64,000 nt of DNA. Source: Pyrrhosoma nymphula (lineage: Eukaryota > Arthropoda > Insecta > Odonata > Coenagrionidae). The translations under genes and the position numbers were made by a program. Position 1 is the first letter of the stretch. Each line of letters begins with the position of its first letter. This document shows, one piece after another, positions 36,401 through 47,744 of this stretch. The notes under the pieces were generated by a model that was not told where the DNA came from, made no database searches, and saw only the letters and a list, made by a program, of their open reading frames with translations. The stretch lies in the NCBI GenBank assembly GCA_963573305.1, contig OY754335.1, forward strand, positions 53,403,985-53,467,984, in the 5' to 3' direction.

Positions 36401-39400
36401 AGCATAATATATTGTGAAAGCTAGAGTTATTTTTCAAACAATTTTTTTAAAAATGGAATTCAATTTTCTGTGTTAGGATGCTAAGGTCTATTTCTTAACA
36501 TCAAACCTCCACAAATAGCCAAAGCCAATAAAACTGTATTATTCAATATTGATGCCTAGGGAACAATTTTGGCGATAACTCAAATCTTGAATGGCTGTGT
36601 TGCCTTTGATTTAATATCCAGTGTTTGCCAGTTTGTGTCTCTCTTTGGACTCACATTTGGATCTTAGAATAGCTTTTAAGAAGCGCTTAAGTCAAAATTA
36701 AAAGAGGTTGAATATTTAACACCAATAGTGAAGTAGCAGAAGTTAGCAGATGTTTTTCCATCAGTATTTCTCAAGCATCATTTTCATGCCCAAACCGAGT
36801 GATACCTCGTGTTAAATGTGCTGATTATCACAGTTATTGTGGTAAAACCATTTAATCAAACATCATAGTGTATGCCAGCTGATTTATGTATCATGCAATT
36901 TAGTATTATATATAATGGGTTGGTGTTTTAACATTTTGACGTTGTTTTCTTGCACACCCGAGCCCATGTAAACACGGGCCTCCGTGGAATCCACGTTTGG
37001 TAAATTATCTTGTTATCACCTGCTATTTCACCCTCAACAATGCATTTAACCAAAGCAAGAAGTGGTTATGACTACATATATATTGAATAGTCCATGTATG
37101 CTATAATTAGTGTCATGAAATGACGCTGGATTTTATCTAACATTACCAATGTAGCATGGTATGTGTAAATGTAAATTATGTTGCACTAGAAAGAATACCT
37201 CCAGTAAAATTTTGTTGCATGCCATTCATTTTTTTGTAAATATTCTGGTTGTAAGTTGCGTGATTCAGGTAATGCTATTTTGATAATGGTACTATGATCT
37301 ATTACCATTTTAGCTGCACTTTTTAGTTGTCTTCCTTAGTTTTATCATGCCTTGTAGGAAGTGATACTTGAACTAATTATGTAGTTAGTAGCTTCAAACT
37401 TTTTTATCATTTCATTATATTGACTTGTTTCTCATTGACTCTGCATCTTTAGCTGTGAAAGCAGGATCGTAGTGTAATGTTTTTTGAACAGTATTGCAAG
37501 GTATTTATGTAGTGACCAAATGTAAGATGATAATAATCAAATGTTCAGCAGTGAAATTCTAAGTGGAAGCTTTGGCATCGTTGTACCTTTGATTAGTAGA
37601 CAATTGATTATGAGTCAAGGGTGTAGTTAGTGGTGTATTGTTGTGTGATTATTTTGGCATTAATTTTTGTTTTTAACAGTGGCATTGCTCTCTATGACAT
37701 TTTATTCTTCCTAGTTATTTTTGCCATAAGAAATTTACTTGATGTCATGTGTTTACTGTGCTCACCTATTAATAATGTCATAAAATGGCTCTCATTGTTA
37801 ATAATCCTGTCACAAATTGAGTATTTCTGTGCCAAATATTGCCTTAATAGCTCGTGATCTGTAGCTCTTGCCTTCTACTGAGACATTCTGAAATAATTGC
37901 ATGGCAAACTTAAGAGAGATTTTATCCTCAGCATAGGAGTGCAAGATGGTATCCTGGTTTAGGTAAAGTGCAGGAAGAAAATTATTATACAAATGAATAT
38001 TTGGGTGTGCATTCATAGGTTTAAAGAGTAATGTCAACTGTTACCTTCAAAATAAGTATGCTGTATGGCTTTTTTTTCATGTAGAAACAGGTCATGATCA
38101 CATGGTTACTTGAGTTGGTGGAGCATTTAATATGGGGTAGCAGAGAAGTGTGTACAGTTAATTTCATGTGAAACCATCTGTTTAAAGTATGCGCTCTCTA
38201 ATGGTTTTAATCTTAAAAGTATGTTCATCCTTAAAGATTTTTAATACAATAATGTTACAAATAGAAGGGTTGGCAGAAGATGATCCTAAGTTCATATGCA
38301 GTATTGGTCTGCTCAATATCTTTATGGGTCATAATATAAGAACAATAATTTAAAGCTTTTGAAGGACCTAAATCTCTTTCAAACTTACTGGGTTTGACAG
38401 TGAGTAGAAGGTTATAATTACGGGTTTAAATTCATGGGCTTCAGTCCAATCAGAGACACTTATCAAGCTAGTTAATTCAAAGAAGTCAGTTGTAGTGATA
38501 AGTGATAAATGTGTTAACTTAATCTATTTTCCAAGACAAAAATGCATAGCATTTTGTACTGTATGCATTGTATCTTAACATTGCGAGTCATACGACCATT
38601 AGTGCTAAATGAAATCCTGATAGGCAGTGAAGAAAGGAGGTAATTTTGCGGTGAGATTTTCCATGTTCTTGGGTGTGTTATGTCTTGGATTTATGAAAGG
38701 GTGCATCTGGCTGCAGTATTTCATCTCCATAATATCCCAGTTGTTAACAGTAGGATTTGTAACAGAAGGATTTTTTTAGTGCTAGGCTGTTGTGTGTGCA
38801 AGTGTTTAACCTCTCTTAATTTTGCTGTGAATATGCTGAGAGACTTGGGTTCGTAAAGGAGGATGTCATTTTAATTTACACAGTAAGACTGTTGTGAATG
38901 GCTGGAAGAGCATGTGGAAAGTGAGTTGCAAGAAACTCTTCACTTTTGAGGGCTCATAATTTTATGTTTCTCATTTAATTTGTACTATATTTCCTTCCAT
39001 AAAAATTAAATCTGTGAAAATGACAGTGAAACTTGATTTTGTCGTTGTGATGTGTCAAATAGTCTTTGTAACAAGATACATTATTCCTATATTATCATTA
39101 AATATACTTGTCATTTGTAAATGTTCACTGGAAGCATTGAAAAAAAGCCCACATTGGGAATATCAATCAGCTTAGACTGGATGTGTGAATTGTATATCTG
39201 TAATGTAATGATAATTATGAATATATTTTTTTAGGAAAGTGTTTCAAAAAACTAAATTGGAGTTTCATTTTTCCTAGTGTTCCAAACTTTGAATCACTTT
39301 AGTCTATTTGTTCTTGTTTTCTTAAATTTGATTTTAGTAGATAGTTGAGAAATTGCCTACGTACTAAGGTTCAATGAAGCTCTTGAGCATTACGAAGAAG

Positions 39401-40149
39401 AATAATGCCAGTGAGTTTAGCATAAAAACCTTGGGCTCACTCAACTGACTTAAGGAGATAGTTACCACGAAGTCAGAATTAAAAAAATATGGTATGTATA
39501 TGAATGGTATGAACATATCTTAGTGAAATTTTGGAGAATGATCAGTTTCTTTTGCATAATGAAACTACAATGAAAATATATATTGTTCCTGTGCTTAAAC
39601 AATTCCTACGTTGAGGAAATAGCTGTAGAGAGAGCTGAGCCATAAGTGACTAAAATGGGTTTAATCCTTAAAGAGGATCAGGGAGAGTCCTTCCTTCCTT
39701 TCCAATGCGTTAACATGCTCATCTATTTGCATCAGCTTAAGTTTTGATAACTTTATCATTTCAGTAATAGCTTTTATTTAGCTATGAAGTATGACTTTTA
39801 AAAAGAGGCCTTTGTATATTTTTATATGGTCTTGTTCAAATTCTAATCTATAAATAATATTTTTATCTTATTAGTTCCCTATAATAAATTCAGTAAATTA
39901 ATTTTGCCTTAAGTTTGTATTTCTTTTTCCCTACGCACCAAGTCCAGTAGCCCCATCATTCATCATTTTCTTATGTAAAGCTGCTATCTCCAAATATGAC
40001 AGTCTACTTCTTGAAAAATTCAGTACAACCTTTATGAAAGGGTAGTTTCAGAAATGAAATGTAAAAAGTCTGAAAATTACCATGCACATATTACCTTTCG
40101 TAGAAATGTTAAGTGTAATGTAGAAGAAATGTAATTCCTACTACTTCTG
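33474..40149. other. 3' UTR and intergenic sequence after gene A
   Basis: AT-rich and free of recognisable coding or transposon sequence. The part nearest the stop is presumably 3' UTR. An AATAAA lies near 36528 and several variants occur elsewhere, so the poly(A) site cannot be fixed. The unusual lack of repeats over more than 6 kb, against the crowded intron before it, may mean a long UTR under selection. That is inference. Confidence 0.45.
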
Positions 40150-40860
40150 TAAAGCTTGTCATCAATCCAAAGATTGGTTTGCAGCAGCTCTCCATTCCAC
40201 TCTCCTCTCTGCCATCTGCTTCATTCCTACTTAATTATTTTCACTGATGTCCTTCATGGTTTGCTTAACGTATTTCATTATTGTCTTCCTCTATATAATT
40301 CTATCCAATTATTTCTCCCTTTCAGAGTTCATGGTACTTCTTTTCTCTACAGCTCTTCATAGGACTTCTTTGTTAGTGATACTGTCCATTTAATATTCAT
40401 CATTCTTCAGTAACATCACTTCTCTATTGCTTCCTATCTCCTTTGCTCAGGTGCTATTGTTGTCCTGGCTTCACTGTTATATAAGAGCATGTTCCAAGTA
40501 TATGTTTCAATAAAGTGCATCCTAACTTTCAGGCTTGTGTTGTCAGCTGTCAGCAGACTCCTCTTCTGGTAGAATGTCTTCTTTGCTTGGGCTATTCTGC
40601 TCACAATGTCTTTCTTGCTTCCTCCATCGCTGGTGATCCTGCTTCCCAGTTAACAAAATTCTTCCACTTGCTCGAGTTTTTGTTGCTCAAGTTTAACGGT
40701 GATTCTGTCTTCTTTTTCTTCTGCAAATCATAACCTTGGTTTTCTGAACATTAATCTGCAGGTTGTATTTCTTCAAGAGTTTTCTCTATACAGTTCAGCA
40801 TTCTTGACAGATCATCTTTCTTCTCAGCAAGATTGATATTTGTATATTTATTGATAATCA
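40150..40860 (-). mobile_element. LINE reverse transcriptase, C-terminal half (part of split copy)
   Basis: The minus strand carries, in broken frames, NINLAEKKDDLSRMLNCIEK, a KTKV-like region, WKNFVNWEAGSPAMEEA, then (T)WNMLLYNSEARTTIAPEQRR and a CYxRMM-like block. These are the segments that follow FADD in RTE-like LINE RTs (A-E-x-x-x-D-L, the F-x-Y-L-G-S site, W-x-x-L-Y-x-S-E-x-W-T). The matching N-terminal half lies at 41886-42465, separated by inserted sequence. Confidence 0.75.
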
Positions 40861-41228
40861 ATCCTTATCATTAAATGGTTAATTACCACAATATATTTCA
40901 TCGAATATAACATCAAATACATGCATATATTTATATTCAGTTCTCATTAGAAAACCAAGCCAATTTTATCTGCTACAAAATATTTATTGACACAATAAAA
41001 TGGTTTGATTGATAACCAGTAAAATAATATAGTTTTAAATGTTAACACTAGATGCAGAGGGAGGTAGTGTATTAAACAGTTTAACGGCCATGCATTTCAT
41101 GGAATCATGTGTCTTGGTTAATCGGTAATATGAGGTATCTAGTTTCAGTTGATTTCTTGTTTCATAATTGTGTACATCAGATCATGTCAGGAAATTGGAA
41201 ATTTTTTTATAGATCACATAAGACAATA

Positions 41229-41757
41229 CACATTTTATGTGTTTCCTATCCTCTTTCTTTCACCACCTGTTTGAACGAAATATTTATTATTTACGCCTGT
41301 GAGCGGTTTGAGTGAATGAATGAATGGTTGTATGGCCGGAATGGCTCATTTCTACTTCTTGGGCTCTGCGTGCCCCGAAACGCCTGTTCTGTATCTTTAC
41401 CACTGTCTGTGTCCCTGATTCAAACTTTGCTTTCCTCTTCTGTGTACGTAATTTCTTCTCTGCCGGTGAGTGAAACTGCCCAGCGCCACCTCTCGGCGAC
41501 ATTTACGGGCTAAGTATTGGGGGTGTTTGATTCATATAAACCCCCTGCCGATTCCAGTGTTTCTTTAGTAGACTAGATAGCTTAGTGGTTCAGAGCATCC
41601 AGTGCGAAATCGGAAGGTCCGTGGTTCAATTCCCGGTCTAGTCGAATTTTTTTCACTTGGAATCAGCCATCATTCCATCTTCACATCACCATTGTGCCAT
41701 CACATTTTATGTTTCCTATCCTCTTTCTTTCACCACCTGTTTGAATGAAATATTTAT
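41229..41757. repeat. 57-59 bp direct repeats flanking a 413-bp insert
   Basis: The copies at 41229-41287 and 41701-41757 share CCTATCCTCTTTCTTTCACC and CACCTGTTTGAA, differing by a 2-base deletion and one substitution (GAACGAAA against GAATGAAA). Between them lie 413 bases containing the tRNA-like unit. The length is far above a usual SINE target duplication. Confidence 0.85.
41571..41643 (+). repeat. tRNA-derived SINE head or tRNA pseudogene
   Basis: Seventy-three bases fold as a tRNA: the acceptor GACTAGA pairs fully with TCTAGTC, and the D-stem GCTT pairs with GAGC. The anticodon loop TGCGAAA has CGA in the anticodon position, and a TTCAATT T-loop is present. The anticodon stem has one mismatch and the T-stem two. 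Ser(CGA) tRNAs carry a long variable arm, and here it is only about 5 bases. It therefore reads as a tRNA-derived SINE head with A- and B-box-like parts rather than a working tRNA. A T-run follows at 41648-41654. Confidence 0.7.
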
Positions 41758-41885
41758 ATATATATATATATATACTGGCTGTATAAAGTCATAATATGGT
41801 TATCAGTGAAGAGTGGTTTGCAATGATCCCGAGAAGCTGCATTGCATATTATTCTGATGGCCTTCTTTTGTAAAAGTTAGACATT

Positions 41886-42465
41886 TGATATGTCATCAGC
41901 AAAGCGTAGTATGCTGATTATTTCTCCATGAACTTGTATTCCCATTCAAAATTTGTCCTTAATTTCATTTATGGTTTATCAATACATGTATGCATTGAAG
42001 ATAATTTTTGCGACATGCATCCTTGTCATACTCCTTACGTCTGCATGTTGATATTCTGTCACAAAATGACACCCCTATGCTCCTCAGTGTGGACAGCATT
42101 CTGTTCCAGTCCTCACCCTCAAATGTTTTGTCTAGGGTGATGAAGCAAATTTATGTTGGGTGGTCCTTTTGAATCCTCTTCTCTATTATAATTCTGAGGG
42201 CTAATACAGCTTCCCTCGTTCCTCTACTTTTCCTGAATCTGAATTGGTCTTCATCCAGGAATTCTTCCATCTTCTGTTCGATCCTCCTGTAGATGATTCT
42301 GGTCAGAATTTTTGATGCATGTGCTGTAAGGATAATTTATCAAAAGTCTGCATTTCTTGGCTCTTTACTTCTTAAGGATAGGAATTATTACATTCTTTTT
42401 AAAGTCTGTTGGCATCTGTCCTCTTGAATAAATGTCATGTATCAGTCCGTATAGCTTATTCAGTC
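41886..42465 (-). mobile_element. LINE reverse transcriptase, N-terminal half (part of split copy)
   Basis: The minus strand reads in broken frames KLYGLIHDIYSRGQMPTDFK, VIIPILKK, then IEQKMEEF-like, DQFxF(R)K-like and RGVxQGC-like blocks, and ends with ILRFADDIS at about 41910-41890. This is motif C, with both catalytic Asp kept. Read with 40150-40860 it covers most of an RTE-like RT. Many stops show it is old. Confidence 0.75.
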
Positions 42466-42589
42466 CTCACTCCTGCATAATAATTTATTTTCCCAAGGAT
42501 CTGATACATAAATAATGCATACTATATACCTAAGGCATGTCAAATCATGAATATACACAAACATATTTACTAATATTAAGTTACAAATG

Positions 42590-43030
<441 letters not shown>

Positions 43031-43033
43031 CTT

Positions 43034-43485
43034 TGGAAGTTTTCGCCAATTGGCCACAAATATATAAATTCAAACTTACAGGAGGTAGGAGAAAGAGGAA
43101 AAGATAAAGAATTCGTTCTTACGGGAACATTTCGAACCAGTTGGTCCTTCGTCAGCTCTAGAAGTGAGCAGTTAGTACTGCCCTGGGGAAGGGGAAGGTA
43201 GGGGAGGAAATGAAGGAGGGGAGGGGAACTAGGAGGGGAGGGGAACTAAGAGGGAACAATGTTGCACCTGGCTGTTTTCGGATGGGAGAAGTTTCAAGCA
43301 GGGAGAATTATAACAATGTTGCAATACTGAGGGCACTAAATATTGAGGGTCAGTGACTAAGGGGGGGGAGAAATGGAGTGTGGGGAGGGGAACTGGAAGG
43401 GGTATTCAATGTGACAATGTTGTGTCAGCTAATCAAAGGAAAATTTTGAAGTAGGGAGGAGTTTGAATTTATATATATGTATATA
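43034..43485 (-). mobile_element. Penelope-like 3' region with hammerhead-like core
   Basis: Read on the minus strand, a GC-rich, G/C-skewed leader is followed by CTGACGA, a GGACC-AACT-GGTTC hairpin, GAAA (43155-43130), and an A/T-rich tail that ends at the (TA)n tract. The layout (GC-rich UTR, box-stem-GAAA, AT-rich end) equals that of the neighbouring Penelope-like element at 43490-44340. No coding part remains. Assignment to Penelope-like elements is by layout and neighbourhood. Confidence 0.55.
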
Positions 43486-43489
43486 TACA

Positions 43490-44340
43490 GTTTCTTAGGA
43501 AAAGATGCGCGTAGCACAATATAATAATACACCAGTGTCACCAGCTGTGACGCACTAAATAAAATAAAACACTAAGAAAGAACACTCACACGAGAAAAGT
43601 TTTTTCCGGAGCTTTCGAAGCCAAAGGCTTCTTTCTCAACGAGGAGATGTCGACTGACTGGGTCAGAATGCCGCAGGAACAAGGGAACGGGAGGGGGAGA
43701 AGGGGTGATGGGGGAGGGGGTTAGCAGGATACATTAAGTCCAGGGGCGCTGCAAGCGTTTAGGCGCCAAATGCACGCTAATTCAAGCGTGTGGAGGTTGA
43801 GGGCGGAGTCTGAGGGGGGAGGGAAGCAATAATGGACACCTTGAAACAAGAATTGAAGACCGCGTCGTGGGACAAAGAATGCGTGGCCACTGGGAGGGAA
43901 GCATGGGGGGATGACGGGCAGCAGGAGGCACGATGATTATTCATTCTGAGGTTAAGGGGGGTGGTACATTGGCCTACATAGAAAGCTGGGCAGAAGTTGC
44001 ACTGTAAAAGGTAAATTATGTTGGTGGACGTACAGGTGGTAGAGGGAAATATCGGGAGGGATTTAAGTTTGGGGAGAAAAGAGGCTGGGGTCGGAGAAAA
44101 AATCATGCAGGTCTTACATCTGGGACGATTGCAAGGCGAAGGTGCAGTGGCGGTGACTCGCAGGGATTTTTGAAGTGGGCGGGTGGCTTTAAAAATGGTG
44201 CTTAAATATTGTGGCCTTTTGTATGTGATCCGTGGAATATTAGGAAAAATCTGTGAGGTGGATTTGTGGTTAGAAAGAATGGGGTACAGGTCCTTTAGGA
44301 TATCCTGCAATGCATGAGCGCCTGGGAAGTAGGTAGTGAG
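43490..44340 (-). mobile_element. Penelope-like element, 5'-truncated
   Basis: On the minus strand a 177-aa frame with a GIY-YIG endonuclease (43777-44310) is followed by a GC-rich 3' region. This carries TTGAGAA, a GAAGCC-TTT-GGCTTC hairpin and GAAA (43639-43613), and then an AT-rich end near 43490. RT sequence is missing upstream of about 44340. Retention of the GIY-YIG domain marks the endonuclease-containing class. Confidence 0.8.
43777..44310 (-). pseudogene. GIY-YIG endonuclease end of a Penelope-like polyprotein
   Basis: The 177-aa frame has a Cys-rich linker (C60, and C65-x2-C68 within RPRCKTC). The GIY-YIG nuclease core follows: NIIYLLQC at residues 97-104, YVGQ at 111-114, R122 and H126. 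The linker followed by GIY-YIG is the hallmark of endonuclease-positive Penelope-like elements, in which the domain nicks the integration site. The upstream portion resembles the end of the RT/thumb region (YKRPQYLSTIFKA). The frame itself is intact, but the element lacks the rest of its RT, so the copy is a fragment. Confidence 0.82.
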
Positions 44341-45691
44341 AAGAGAAGGGGAGCAATGTTTTTCTGTGTGAGGTGGGTGGCAGCTGTGGCCTCATGGCCT
44401 AAACTCTCTTGTCTCTAATGTCTCTTTCCTTACCCTATTTTCCTTCAGCCCAGCAAACTTGATATATTTCTACATCCCATCTAATTGTAAGTCTTCCATC
44501 CATCCATGATCATGTCTGCTTTCAGTAATGGGCATCTGCATCTCATAACCTGTACCTAATTTATACTTTTTTCCAAACATTCTCCCCTCATCTCATATCT
44601 GAGTCAAGAGGATCATTATATGTGACCCTGATAGTTGTAGTTTCTAAGAGTAATAGGGATCCTAGTTAGCACATGATTGAATGTAATTCTTTGCATTTTA
44701 TAATTATCGTTCTTCATAAGGTGTATGCAAGACCTTTTGTGAAAGAAGTCTCATTGAAGATCTACCAACAAGCCAAGTGAAGTCTATTAGTATTTAATTT
44801 CTCTGACCCTGCGATTTAACCTTTTTGTCATTTAAACGTGAAGAGGTGGTGGAAACCAGGATCAAAGAAAATTAAATCTCTAGACGTTACAAAATTGATC
44901 TTAATCAACATGAGAGGTAAGAGACGAGTACATTGACCATATCTAGTTTTAAAAAGTGTCAGTTGTTATCCTTTTGAAGGCTTCCGCAGATTATCTCATT
45001 ATAAAGAACCGGGTATTTCTTTTGGGTATTCTACCGCTTTCCCAAAATATGGATGTTCGTGGTAGAATACCCAAAAGAACAGATCTTTCGAGTGTCAATT
45101 GCTGTTTAACTAAAAGGTAGGATTACCCTCAAGAATACTCTGAGGGATTACAGCGGTGGGTTTTATCTCAATGTCTCACGCTGAACCCTCAGAACTTATT
45201 CGAGGTACACACGAGAAGATGTTGGGGATCTGGTTTATTGAGAATTTCCGTACTTCTAAAAATTCAGATCTCTAATCGTCAGATAAACATCCTAATTGCT
45301 CCATTAACAGAATAATTAAAAATTAAATGAGGTCATAGGGAATGGCAGTCTTGCGAAGCCCTAGGGATGATTTCTGTTTGCATTATTACCTATTATAGAG
45401 ATTTAATGCCGTTTAAGTTTTCGCGCCATACGGAATTTCTCGCAAATAAAAAAAAAATAAAAGAAAATTAGGATGGAATAAAATAAAATTAATTTTCAAG
45501 GCAGGGAAAATTTCTCTGGAGGAATCCTGAGTTCCTTTTCACACCAACGAGTGAAATAATATAGCAAATGATCGCATGACCCATGACCCGCAGGAAGGAA
45601 CGGCAGGAAGCTCCCATGAAGCTGATGAATCTCGTTCAGTCTCGCGAAATAAGAGACCTTAGACCTGTATCTCGTTGGATTTCGATTCGGA
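44341..45691. other. Intergenic and 5' region of gene B
   Basis: No coding sequence is supported. A perfect hairpin lies at 45017-45079. From about 45580 the sequence becomes less AT-rich up to the ATG at 45692, a likely 5' UTR. Promoter elements cannot be placed with confidence. Confidence 0.5.
45017..45079. repeat. Perfect 19-bp hairpin with 25-base loop
   Basis: TTCTTTTGGGTATTCTACC (45017-45035) and its exact complement (45061-45079) enclose 25 bases. The flanks do not extend the pairing. It lies about 600 bp upstream of the gene B start codon. Confidence 0.85.
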
Positions 45692-45817
45692 ATGGCGTCA
45701 GAAAGTGAGAAGAAAAAGCTTGCAGATTTACGTGTAATTGACTTAAGAGCCGAGTTAGAAAATCGTGGCTTGGATAAAAATGGAGTTAAGGCTGTTTTAA
45801 TTGAAAGACTGCAGAAG
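45692..45817 (+). CDS. Gene B exon 1: SAP domain start (SAFB-like)
   Basis: The ATG at 45692 opens 42 codons: MASESEKKKLADLRVIDLRA, then ELENRGLDKNGVKAVLIERL and QK. This is a SAP domain, the helix-extended-helix DNA-binding fold for AT-rich scaffold/matrix attachment DNA, with the typical L-R-V-x-D-L-R-x-E-L-x-x-R-x-L-D-x-x-G-x-K-x-x-L-x-x-R-L spacing. A SAP domain at the extreme N-terminus, followed by acidic and Lys/Glu-rich segments, is the SAFB/SLTM layout. The ATG is the first in frame and its context is good. The donor is AAG|GTACTG. Nuclear location is expected from the family. Confidence 0.9.
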
Positions 45818-45913
45818 GTACTGCTTGTAGTTATGTGTTATTTGGTTTTCTGCTAACAAGTTCTTACTTTCTTGGGCGCCATGTTAATATGATATTTCGT
45901 CAATTTTATGCAG

Positions 45914-45995
45914 GTTCTAGTTGACGAAGGCCACGATCCTGAAGAATACCTGTTCGATTTTTCCGAGAGGAAACCGGCGAAGAGGTCTATCGGAA
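45914..45995 (+). CDS. Gene B exon 2
   Basis: Between acceptor ttatgcag and donor GGAA|GTGAGT, 82 bases read VLVDEGHDPEEYLFDF and SERKPAKRSIG plus one base. The frame continues exon 1 in phase 0 and leaves phase 1. The segment after the SAP helix with D-P-E-E-Y-x-F is typical of SAFB proteins (E-G-x-D-P-x-x-x-x-F). Confidence 0.88.
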
Positions 45996-46575
45996 GTGAG
46001 TACTCTAATGGTAAATCAGTATTTGAGTAAATATTGTCAGTGGTGTGCAAGTACTGAAATCGCTCGGCGTGGGTGAGAAGCACTGGATAGCCATTTTAGA
46101 AATTTATGGAGAAATGTCTGGTTGTTGGTTAAATGTATTTTATTTTTTAGCGAATGTATAACCTGTTAAATTAATTAAATAGTGGGATATAATGGATTTG
46201 AGGTCTCCCATTTTATTGGAATATTGGAATGCCGGACCAAGCGCAATTCTGTTCACCGATTAATCGTGGTCGTTGATGGTAGCTCTTACGGTATAGCAAT
46301 GGGTACGACAAGTTCTGGTAGTTAGTTTCATTTTGACGATTTAAGGCATAACTTCTGTGTGTGTGGCACTCCAGTATGAGTTGACCGGAATTATTTTGCT
46401 CATGGTATTCATGCCCATTTGTTTGGCAATTTAAACGCACATAATTATTGGTAAACCTTATGCCACAGGCGAATTGCTGGTTAGACGAATAATTTTGTTG
46501 CAGTTTGCTGCTGAATTGAGTTGCGGTGAAGCGTAGTTTCTCCACAGTTTTTTATCATAAGCCCATATCAATACT

Positions 46576-46607
<32 letters not shown>

Positions 46608-47466
46608 GCAATATAATCAAAACCGACCTATAATCAGAACATAGTGTGTATTATAAATGGAATAATCAGGGATGGAACATAGAAACGTTCACAAATCCAC
46701 AGTCACGTATATAAAAAGAAAATTTGATTAATTCACGTAGTCTGTCATTGTTTGGAAGGAACCATGGGTTCATAGCTGTAGAAGTAATTCAGTTCCGTAC
46801 AGTTTTAGAAGGGATTACGTAACCAATGCTGGAATTTAGAACATAAATAAAACTTTGGTTCTCTGTTCTAATGCATTTTTTATGGCATTAGAATGTATCT
46901 ATAATCTAAATTGAGGGTTTCCCTTTCATTGTTAATCAGGATTGCTACAGGCCTGTTATGTGTTATGGAAAATTTGCTGTTACAAGTCGTAATCTTATTG
47001 TTTTCAATATGAGAGGAGTGCCATTTTTGGCACTGTCTGTTGTGTGGACTTAATACCTTGATTGAATGAGTGAGTGGAACCCTTATTTGGTGTTAAGCCA
47101 TATTGTGTGTCTTAAGTGAGTCGAGAACGAGAGAGGTGAATAGAATGTGGCAAATGCATACTAGGTAGTCTAGTGCCTCCGTTTGGTGGCCAGCGCGAAT
47201 TAGTCTTTAAGGTTCGAATTTGAAATACGAATAACTCTTGAAGACAGCAATCTTGAAATGTCCCAGAAACGCATAGACAATAATCAAGAAGCAGTAGTTA
47301 ACTGCCGTAGTTTAGAAAATAAGATTCCAGAATTTCACCACCTTATTCATAGCACGAAGTGTAACGTCATTATTAGTAGAGATTAACAGTAGAAGTACCA
47401 ATGTTATAGATGGTTCCTAATTGAACCATTATGGACTCCGAAATTAATTTTGTGGTATTTTTTCAG
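45996..47466. other. Gene B intron 2
   Basis: Contains a (TA)n tract at about 46578-46606 and a LINE endonuclease fragment at 47231-47390. Nothing else is recognised. It ends at the acceptor atttttttcag. Confidence 0.7.
47231..47390 (+). mobile_element. LINE endonuclease fragment, uninterrupted relative of the 29-31 kb copy
   Basis: The plus strand reads LEMSQKRIDNNQEAVVNC, RSLENKIPEFHHLIHST. The same phrases occur on the minus strand on the two sides of the Tigger-like element at 29457-31593. Here GAAGCAGTAGTTAACTGCC is continuous. Confidence 0.85.
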
Positions 47467-47744
47467 ATAGGACTGGCCAAGACAATGAATCAGAAACTCA
47501 TAGCAATGCTGATGATAATCATGACATGAGCCTCGACGCTGGTGATGGTGACGAAATGGAGAGTAATAATAATGCAGTAGATGAAAAGAAAAGCACAGGC
47601 AATGCTGCTGAAGAAAATGAGAAAGAGAAGCCTGCTGAAAGTGGGGTGGCTAATGATGCTTCCAAAGGGGAAAGTCAACAAACAACACCGGGTACTGTTT
47701 CACCTGGAAAGGGAAAAACACCTGGGGATAAAGCAAATGAAAAT
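47467..47744 (+). CDS. Gene B exon 3 (acidic, Ser/Gly/Lys-rich)
   Basis: The exon begins with two bases completing a split codon, then reads RTGQDNESETHSNADDNHD and on through MSLDAGDGDEMESNNN, a Glu/Lys/Ala stretch, and PGTVSPGKGKTPGDKANEN to the donor AAT|GTAAGT. It is strongly acidic and probably disordered. The SPGKGKTPG patch is a likely phosphorylation site, by family habit. Phase entering (1) and leaving (0) agrees with its neighbours. Confidence 0.88.

Larger units (their letters stand above)
41040..41885 (-). mobile_element. 5'-truncated LINE (second family) inserted in the RT of the first
   Basis: The minus strand begins with LLQKKAIRIICNAASRDHCK and DNHIMTLY near 41880-41785, passes a short (TA)n at about 41755-41776, and then, after a SINE-sized insert, reaches YETRNQLKLD and a KLFNTLPPSASS-like stretch near 41180-41050. 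These are C-terminal landmarks of Jockey/CR1-like LINE proteins (Q-K-K-A-I-R, H-N-x-x-T-R, K-L-Y-N-x-L-P). It breaks the host LINE directly after its FADD motif. Confidence 0.7.

Noticed and set aside
41571..41643. Functional tRNA-Ser(CGA)
   Set aside because: The long variable arm required for tRNA-Ser is missing, the anticodon and T-stems have mismatches, and it sits inside repeat debris. A SINE head is more likely.
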